From Ancylostoma caninum (Eukaryota > Nematoda > Chromadorea > Rhabditida > Ancylostomatidae): a stretch of 64,000 nt of DNA. Each line of letters starts with the position of its first letter. The first letter of the stretch is position 1. Positions 57,106 to 64,000 of the stretch are shown here, one piece after another. A model generated the notes under the pieces. It saw nothing but the letters and a program-made list of their open reading frames with translations, searched no databases and was not told the origin of the DNA. A program made the translations under genes and the position numbers. The stretch is taken from the NCBI GenBank assembly GCA_037903475.1, contig JBAJFG010000487.1, forward strand, positions 1,426,001 to 1,490,000. Reading direction: 5' to 3'.

Positions 57106-57532
57106 AGCTACATTTATTGTGCATCGGAGTCCGATCCGGTCGGATAACAAAAATACGTATTGATTCTCGTTATCCGGCGATCAGGGCGCGTGTGGCGCAG
57201 TGGTAAGAGGCTCGCTGCGCACGCACACGATCGATGGTTCGATCTCGCCCGAGGCCAACCAAGCCTTCCATCCCTCCGGGGTCGGTAAATTGGTACCAGA
57301 GGAGTCTGGGAGGATGAAGCACTGACTTGGTACATCGGGTGCCCCCCGCAAGTCATTGTACAGGGCACATGCGCATTCAACGCCTCTACGATGCTCAGAT
57401 GAAGTCGAATGCGTGGCGCATCCCTCGTGACGGGATTGATTAACGCCGACCACTTTATCCACTTTATCCGGCGATCGATACGTATCATTTGTTGTCCGAC
57501 CGGATTGGACTCCGATGAACTATAAATGTAGC
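57106..57532. mobile_element. same palindromic MITE, split by a SINE
   Basis: GCTACATTTATTGTGCATCGG and its complement at 57,512-57,532 bound an element that is interrupted at TTATCCGGCGATC by a 281-bp SINE. Confidence 0.75.
57183..57463 (+). mobile_element. tRNA-derived SINE with perfect 13-bp target duplication
   Basis: The first 75 bases look like a tRNA: an A-box-like TGGCGCAGTGGTAAGAGGC and a B-box-like GGTTCGATCTC. A unique body follows (GCCTTCCATCCCTCCGGGG, GCACTGACTTGGTACATCGG) and a TTATCC tail. TTATCCGGCGATC is repeated at 57,170-57,182 and 57,464-57,476. The B box gives an internal RNA polymerase III promoter. Confidence 0.85.
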
Positions 57533-57631
57533 ACATGAAAGATTAGAATTTTTCATTGAAACACCAGTGTCAGAGGTATTAAACCGTACTCTGGCTGCAA
57601 TGGTTTTTCAAGATGAGGAATTCCTCACATA

Positions 57632-57914
57632 GAAGATAAAGGATAAAGTGGTCGGCGTTAATCAATCCCGGTTTGAGGGACGCGCCACTCGACTTCATCT
57701 GAGCATCGATGAAGTATTAAATGCGTATTTGCCCTGTACAGTGACTTGCAGGGGACATCCGATGTACCAAGTCAGTGCTTCATCCTTCCAGATTCCTCCG
57801 GTACCAATTCACAGACCTCCGAGGGATGGAAGCCTTGGTTGGCCTCGTGCGGGATCAAACCATCAATTGTGCGAGCGAATAGCGAGCCTCTTATCACTGC
57901 TCTACGCGCGCCCC
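57632..57914 (-). mobile_element. second copy of the tRNA-derived SINE
   Basis: Reverse orientation: GGGCGCGCGTAGAGCAGTGA at its 5' end near 57,914, B box ATGGTTTGATCCC, and a CCACTTTATCC tail near 57,632. More diverged than the first copy. Confidence 0.8.
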
Positions 57915-58751
57915 AATTTCTACATATGGCAGAAAATTTCCGTCAATGCTCTTTCCAGGAAATTCAAAATTTGGAGATGATCCTACAGTTATGAAACGCA
58001 CTGTATCGCACTCTCCGACTACTTCCTCCACAAGTCCCAATGATGTTTCGGGCTCATACCTTACCCGCGTATCCTGAAACAGCTCTCAAGTGAACTTTCT
58101 CACGGAAATTCTCACTTCCAAAGGGAGTCGTTTACCGTGTAAACAATCACAACAGCATGTGAACACGGTGGCAAAAGGGCTTCCTCGCGCCGGCTAACAT
58201 TTCTGTCTGGGTTTGCGCGTGTGGTCTAGCACAGTGGATGTAATGTGACGTATGGAATGCGTACCATTTCTCAGGATCTCGTGCCGGGACCTACCAGTGG
58301 AACACTCGCCCAATCTCTAACACAGAAAGTTCCGTGGGTCAGCGTTTAAGAAAAGAGGGCTATTGTTATTCGCATCTCCTGGGGTGGTAGTAATTTGATC
58401 GAAGTTGGCACTTAGCGAGTAACTTCAGACGACAGCTAAGTGCGACTTACGATTGCCAGCGAGGAGGAAATTTTTTATCTAATTGTCACAGTGGAATTTC
58501 TAATACAAAACACTGTACGTGAAGGGAACCGATCACTCGACCAAATGATGGGCACCACTACCTGTGCACCACATTACACCTATTTCTGGCAGTGAAAGCT
58601 GTCAGCCGTAAACTACAGCTCGTGAGTGAGACGTTGCAAAACACTTGGACAACGTGGGAATTGAATTCCTTAGCATCTACCAAGAACAGCCCACACATTC
58701 CACTATGCCATGGTGGATGCAGAACCTGCGCAAGGAACTGACACCTGCAAC
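57915..58751. other. no firm gene
   Basis: Mixed sequence. GTGCCGGGACCTAC at about 58,280 recurs at about 35,460, so some of it is repeat. Confidence 0.35.
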
Positions 58752-58966
58752 CTGAATTCGATCACGGATTTCTGAGAAATATGTGACGTTTCCTGCATCT
58801 CGCCCTCTATCTATGGGATTCTCTGATGAGCTTGCCAAAAGATACTCATCAAGTGTCTTAAACCAGTTCGAGATGTCGATGAAAACTCGACATTCGCCCC
58901 AGCTTAGATGCCAGTTTTCAATCCAAGCTTGATTACTCGTTATACCACATCGAGAACAGCATATTT
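58752..58966 (-). CDS. candidate internal exon, unidentified
   Basis: Between a GACTTTTAG acceptor and an ATTCAG|GTTGCA donor on the minus strand, 71 codons read CCSRCGITSNQAWIENW, then CRVFIDISNWFKTL and RDAGNVTYFSEIRDRIQ. Composition is protein-like and three cysteines cluster at its start. Neighbouring exons could not be joined in phase. Confidence 0.3.
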
Positions 58967-60766
58967 CTAAAAGTCATGATTGGCAGTTAATTGGCACTTA
59001 ATTGGGACTTACACCTCAGATGAAGATGGCAATTTCGGCCAAATTACTACCACCCCTGACGTTTTTGTCCAGCTGGTACTTGCGTTTTTTTTTTCCTTCA
59101 AAGTTGATAATTCCCTACAGCCACCTAGTAAAATCTCGTTCCAGTCACATCCTGCGGCGTCCTCCTATCTATGGAACCCTCGCAACTGCAGAAAAAGTCA
59201 CTTTAACGGCCCTCTCTGAGCTACCAAACCATACCTACATTGTAAGGCAGTTTCTCACTCTTAATCACTTCATCTATGCTTTGTGGGTATTTTTATGATA
59301 GTTGATGCGAATAAATGTATTTCTTCTGTGCATTCTGTTCAATATAGCGCGTTCAATGCAAGAAAAATGTAAGTAAGCTCCGATGAGGGTGCGCCTTTCG
59401 CCGCCTCGAAAAGCATCCTTTGCGCAACAACAAAGAAAACCAAGATTGTACAGTTCTAATGTTTCGACGTTGTCGCCTTCGTCAGAGCCTGAAAAGTCAG
59501 AACCGGATGTAATATGTCGTCCCAAACGCCAAATCAGCTCACAAGTCATTAGGTTGTAGGGAAATGATTGAGACACTCTGCCAAAAATTCTTCCTTGCAT
59601 CCCTCCCCCATGACTTATGCTCAGGATATATCAGTGTGTGATGGCTTGTTTCCAGCGCATTTGCGCCATGGATATATCAGAGCGCGGCGCGGCGCCTTTT
59701 TTGTTGTAGGGGGTCATTAGTTTGTCGGGAAAATGAGCGGACAACCAATTTAGACTATTTTCTCGTAAGAGTTTCTGTGGAATGCCGATGCGTGAGCCGT
59801 CGGAACGTTTCGTTTCAGAAAATACGCTTCCTCAAAGCCATTTACCTATTCGGTGATCTCCTGTGCTGAGGCGCAGAGTGCGCTCCACTGGAGTTTCTGG
59901 TAAGCAACAAGATGGGGAAAATCAACAATCATAACAGTCAAATCAGCAGTCATTCCTCAAGAAAAGAGACATCAACGTTTGAGGTGCAAGTTTTACTCAA
60001 CCAAACACACCTTCATATGCCTTCTTTGACTCGTCGGCAAGAGGAGAAGCAAGAGTGCAGGAGTGAAGCACGATGCCACATTCACCAACCCTGCCCAACT
60101 TCGCTCTCTCCGATCAGCCTTTGTTCGGTCTCTTAGGCACTTTCTGGCTGAGCAGCACTTCGCTAACTCTGAGAATTTTCGATCTTTGACTGATGACTTC
60201 TTCAACCTGTAGTAACGTGTTTCTTAATCCCTGTCACTGGGCCTGTCACTTATAAGTGGTCCCAAATGATAGGTGCCCATGATCATAACAGCGTTTCCTG
60301 AAGTCTTATAATGCAAGAGAAAAATCCGAAGACTGATAAAAATCCAGCGTGTTTCAATCATCTGGAAATGCATCTAAACAACACCGAATCACCCATGTTG
60401 AAACGCCCACCCGTGCAGGATACGGCGTCATTCCAAACTATGATGCGCATACACGCACAGAGTCACAGATTTTTCTAAATATGTAAAGCTATGACCGGGA
60501 TTGTATGTCGACAGATATGATTACATGGAGATTTCAGTTTTTTTCTGCTGTATCATTTCCTTTCAAATATCACACCAGTAACTCAACAGTTTATAGAATC
60601 TCCAGAAGGTAGCAGAAGATAGGTCTTTCTCTACTTCCACCGATTACATGCTAACCAGCAGTAGTTACCACAGTTCGTTGGGCAGCTCCTGAAATGTAGT
60701 GATCATATTTCAAAGAACAGACAAATCTTGTTCTGAAGAATCACATATACTTTGCTTGTGAATGCA
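58967..60766. other. no firm gene; repeat fragments
   Basis: An inverted CTCTGACGAAGGCGAC repeat at 59,474-59,491. Short frames lack motifs. Confidence 0.35.
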
Positions 60767-60919
60767 CTAGTTTAGAAGGATTCCTACTTTTGCTGTTCTT
60801 ACATGTTCCTTTTGAAATTTATTAGCTGCATAATGTGATCCAAGGTATCTCACTATACCGTTCGCGCAAAAAATTCCAGAAATTTGATTAGTGTGCTCTG
60901 CTAGCTTGCAGCAATCGTA
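60767..60919 (-). pseudogene. truncated relative of the 51-kb cysteine-rich exon
   Basis: Starts YDCCKLAEHTNQISGIFC like the 51,065-51,429 exon, then diverges and stops after 50 codons. The DNA directly upstream (60,920-60,990) is also conserved with 51,430-51,490. Probably the degraded partner in a segmental duplication. Confidence 0.45.
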
Positions 60920-61327
60920 TCTTGGAAACTTGCAGAAGTTTCTTTATGTTACGGATTGAAAAGGAGAGCCAGCTGAAGTTAGCTTTTTCAAGGTTATTGA
61001 GAATCTTCTCCGAAGTCTTCGCCAGATCTCAACATTCACAATGATCGCAGAGTTATCAGGTACAAACGATCTAATTAGCAACAATACCATCAGGCAAGAC
61101 GTTGATGATGACTCTAGCTACCAACACAGTACTTTAGACCTATACAAAGAAACCTCACTAGGAGCAGAAAGGGCAAGAGGATCTCAGACCTTTTATGGAC
61201 GCAGCAGTAGACTGATGGGTACAGAACCAGAGCGCCTTAAAAAGGAAAGGGGGATAAAGACTTCAGAGAAGAGTCTCAATAACCTTGGAAAAGTTAGAAT
61301 CAAATGAGGGTCAGGGACAGAAGCATA

Positions 61328-61585
61328 CAGTGACGGACGCAGGTGGCCCTCCCCGAGAATGGGTCGCCAAATTTTTGAAACTGCTTTACAATACAAATGA
61401 AAATCTTGCATTAGTTTATCTTTAGTTATTTGTTTTTATTATTATTTTTATATAATTTTTATTAACTACTTATCATTATAATCAATATTTTTGTTGATTT
61501 TATTTTCCGTCTGGGTCTCCAAAACGGCGGACATCCCAGTTTTTTCCCACCCACCCCCTCCGCCGACTTTCTGCGTCCGCCACTG
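61328..61585. mobile_element. hAT-type MITE with 8-bp target duplication
   Basis: CAGTGACGGACGCAG and CTGCGTCCGCCACTG ends, flanked by GAAGCATA (61,320-61,327) and GAAGCACA (61,586-61,593), 7 of 8 identical. 258 bp, AT-rich inside. A cousin lies at 36,978. Confidence 0.85.
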
Positions 61586-62062
61586 GAAGCACACTATACA
61601 ATCCATTTTTGATTGCAGTAGTGTCTTTTTCTTGTGTCAGAAATTCTGTGAAACTTCTGTCACAAGCAATTAACGGGTATTTCATAAAGACGCAGTAATT
61701 TTAGAGGAAATAAAACTAGGAATTTTCGTTTGGGGCTTGAATTATTGCTCCTTAGCGCTATAACTTTCCATCGACCTTCTATTCACAGCTAATTTTGAGA
61801 GAATGCCTTCTGCAGAACAGAGTGAGAAAGGTACAAAAAGCGATGATATTACTCGTTTGATGTCAGACACCTGATCAAGTACTAGGAATAATTGGTTTGA
61901 TTTGTGTGGCGCTGGCATTTCAGAGGTTCTCCGAGAAATAAAGAAATATATTAAGAAATAATTGCGCTTGAGGACTTTTTTCTGAAGAGTTGCCACTAAA
62001 CCTCATACTATACTTACTACTTACTACTACGTCATACTTACCACTCATCTGTTCAAGCGATT
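61586..62062. other. duplicated intergenic stretch
   Basis: 61,790-61,960 is a diverged copy of 52,660-52,850, supporting duplication of the whole block that carries the NQQNN genes. Confidence 0.45.
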
Positions 62063-62878
62063 TTAATGAAGCACCCTGAGTGCATATAAATAAATAAATA
62101 AATAAAATTGGGAAAAAATAGCAAACAATATATAAATGATAAACCTCTGCTGTCCATTCGTTCCCGCAGGGGCAGAAATCATCCCACCTCCATTCGATCC
62201 ACTTCCAAACCAATTTTTGTTTGGAACTATGTAGAAGTCGCATTTGCCCACGGTGTCGGTTCCATACAAGCACAACCTGTTGTTTTGTGGATTTTGTTCG
62301 GATTGCGATTGAGAATTGTCAAAGTTTCTGTCCTGTTGGGGGGCTTCGGTGGTTGTAGTGGTTTCGCTTGTGTCACAATTTGTTTCAGATTCATCTTCTT
62401 GTGAATCATATTGAGAGCTGTCTGGTTTTTCTGGTGTTGTGGGACGTGGCCTAGGGGTTTGATCACTCAAGTTAGGGTAGCCTCCGCTCGGAGCGCTAGT
62501 TGTGGTTGCTGCAGTTGTTGTAGTGCTGTCCTCGCCCTCGCAGTCATCCATCGAGGAGGATCCAGAGAAACCATTCATGTTGTTTTGTTGGTTAAATATC
62601 GCTGTGCCCCCGTCATCTGAACCTTCGTCACATCCTCGAGAAGCGCTACAGGGGTTTGCGGTTGTTGTGGCTATCATACGGGTTCTAGCTCTTCCATTTC
62701 TCCTTGATTTACCTCCACGTCGTCCGAAAAAAGCATTGATATCACGCATGAAATCAAATCCATACCCACGAGGACCGTTGTTCTGTTGGTTGACTATCCA
62801 TACGCCTGATACTGCAGGGGCTTCAGAAGAAAGAAATAAAAGGAAATGGATAAAAAGAAATGGAGGAAGTATCATCAC
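62063..62878 (-). CDS. secreted NQQNN/threonine-rich protein, copy B
   Basis: The minus-strand frame is open from 62,878 to 62,063, but a hydrophobic stretch near its end is better read as a 69-bp AT-rich intron (62,076-62,144, GTTTAT...CACTCAG). Spliced, the exons 62,145-62,878 and 62,063-62,075 give 248 residues ending NGQQRVLH. In order: signal peptide (FLFIHFLLFLSSEAPAVSG); VWIVNQQNNGP then DFMRDINAFFGRRGG; TAIFNQQNNMNGF; Thr/Pro/Ser-rich linkers with acidic segments; CLYGTDTVGKC; and a Gly/Ser-rich tail. Same plan as copy A on the same strand. The intron length is a multiple of three with no stop, so retention would still translate, giving a C-terminal hydrophobic segment instead. Confidence 0.65.
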   Translation of the reverse strand: MMILPPFLFIHFLLFLSSEAPAVSGVWIVNQQNNGPRGYGFDFMRDINAFFGRRGGKSRRNGRARTRMIATTTANPCSASRGCDEGSDDGGTAIFNQQNNMNGFSGSSSMDDCEGEDSTTTTAATTTSAPSGGYPNLSDQTPRPRPTTPEKPDSSQYDSQEDESETNCDTSETTTTTEAPQQDRNFDNSQSQSEQNPQNNRLCLYGTDTVGKCDFYIVPNKNWFGSGSNGGGMISAPAGTNGQQRFIIYILFAIFSQFYLFIYLYALRVLH

Positions 62879-62928
62879 TGAGAATGTTAGTGTGATAACT
62901 GCTTAAATAAGCTCTTAAGCACGAAATG

Positions 62929-62965
62929 CAGCTGGCTCGTGATGACATGAATCATGTGCATAATT
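62929..62965 (-). promoter_or_regulatory. conserved upstream element of copy B
   Basis: Minus-strand TTATGCACATG followed by TTCATGTCATCACGAGC, 51 bases or more before the ATG, with a GCTTATTTAAG TATA-like box between. It matches the element upstream of copy A. Confidence 0.5.
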
Positions 62966-63638
62966 AACACATTGACGACAGTGCTCGTTTTGCGCCTTGA
63001 GTCACCTCGAACCAAAGCGGACTTGTGCTTTGTTTAAAAAAAAATACCTGTACAAAGTGTATGCATATCTGGTGCGCTGATAACGAATGTAAAGTCTATT
63101 TTGCATATTGAAGTTTTTCTACCCGGTATTCATATTGTATCATAGTAACTGTAGATAGCCATATTCCTCAGAATCTAGCCGAGCTCCGCATCAGGGTTTT
63201 ACGCCTGCTAATCACCAATGTATCATCCATCCTGTACCAAATGCGCTTCTGAAGAGTCAAAGTACGCATACAGTACCAGTCTGATTATGGGGGGGGGGGG
63301 GGCTACCATACATTGAGCCGACGTTGCCCTATAGCTTTCTAAAAACATGTTGGCGGGAACTGGATGTTACATTCATGGTCAACATTTGTAATAGCTTTCT
63401 CTATACAATTACGAAACGTTTTCAAAGCTTTCGACTTAAGTACTTTTCTCAAATTGATGTTAATATTCATAAGTCATTTTTCGGAACATTAAATTTAAAT
63501 ATTAAATGGGATGATGTGGTTAGATCTTACAATGCCAAATAGGAATCCATAGAAGAAAGAATAGCAGTGTAAGGGAAGTGAATAGATTGCCGGTCACATG
63601 AATACTCTACGGTTTCGCAACAAGCGGTGACCCATATC
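62966..63638. other. intergenic, no gene seen
   Basis: AT-rich; a long G run at 63,288-63,302. Confidence 0.4.
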
Positions 63639-63849
63639 GGGTGTGGGTCATGATGAGGCAAAATGAGGCGGCGTCTTCCCGCCCTTCGGCGTTGACTCGT
63701 CCCCACTCACATTCAAATTTTCATGGGCAACTATGGTGAAATCGCGCGCGAATTAGTGCGAGTAGGTCCTGAAGGGCGGGGCGAGGGCTCGAATGAACCA
63801 ATTGCAGACACATTGCCCACCCACTTTTGCCTCATCATGACCCACACCC
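63639..63849. mobile_element. MITE with 9-bp target duplication (Mutator- or Merlin-like)
   Basis: GGGTGTGGGTCATGATGAGG at left and its complement at right, flanked by ACCCATATC at 63,630-63,638 and 63,850-63,858, identical. 211 bp. Nine-base targets fit MULE or Merlin-type enzymes. Confidence 0.85.
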
Positions 63850-64000
63850 ACCCATATCTAGCAATTAATGCGAGAAGTGCTCGTGTATAGTTCCTGACGT
63901 CATATTTCAATTCAAAAGTATTTGAGGACTGATACATCAATGATTGCGTACTGCGTTCTTGTTCTAACGACTTGTATACTGTACGAACATAGAACATCCT

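Noticed and set aside
58660..58720. tRNA-like A-box and B-box spacing on the minus strand
   Set aside because: Matches to TGGCATAGTGG and GGAATTCAATTCC are weak, and the stretch continues a coding-like frame from 58,752.

Overview
The window looks like a piece of a nematode nuclear genome, most likely a strongylid (hookworm or Haemonchus-like) worm. The gene structure shows this: introns of 45 bp to a few kb, acceptors of the TTTTCAG/TTTTTAG type, a probable trans-splice acceptor 6 bp upstream of one ATG, TAF12, RidA and SETD9 genes cut into short exons, LIN-15-like zinc proteins, and a very high density of palindromic transposons with a tRNA-derived SINE. All calls come from reading the sequence; nothing was searched against a database.

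Layout. 1-0.6 kb: 3' end of a piggyBac-type transposase. 2.2-3.7 kb: TAF12 (two exons). 3.7-10.8 kb: no recognisable gene, two mariner-type MITEs. 10.8-12.3 kb: a RidA/UK114 gene in four exons. 12.3-15.9 kb: inverted repeats, MITEs and one weak exon. 15.9-25.6 kb: a large LIN-15-like zinc-protein gene made of four tandem copies of a five-exon cassette (C2CH exon, linker, short exon, zinc-ribbon exon, acidic linker), read as 20 exons and 1,149 codons plus stop. 25.9-35.4 kb: a transposon-rich block with a young LTR retrotransposon in LTR-internal-LTR-partial internal form (27,240-33,728); it keeps gag and protease coding but no reverse transcriptase. 35.8-40.5 kb: a second, single-cassette relative of the zinc-protein gene with a complete 5' end. 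41.6-43.7 kb: a SETD9 orthologue. 43.9-64 kb: gene-poor in conserved genes but holding short secreted-protein genes, mostly on the minus strand. These include a paralogous pair with repeated NQQNN motifs and threonine-rich linkers, a possible third relative, cysteine-rich exons, a Gly/Tyr-rich peptide, and signs of one segmental duplication (about 51-55 kb and 61-63 kb).

How it fits together. TAF12 (TFIID), SETD9 (putative methyltransferase) and RidA are unrelated housekeeping-type genes. The LIN-15-like pair probably acts in the nucleus, by analogy with LIN-15 family proteins. The 46-63 kb region looks like a lineage-specific secreted-protein neighbourhood. Transposons of at least seven families (TA-target mariner-like, TTAA/TTTAAA palindromic, 3-bp target, hAT with 8-bp duplications, a 9-bp-target element, SINE, LTR) sit in introns and intergenic space, often nested.
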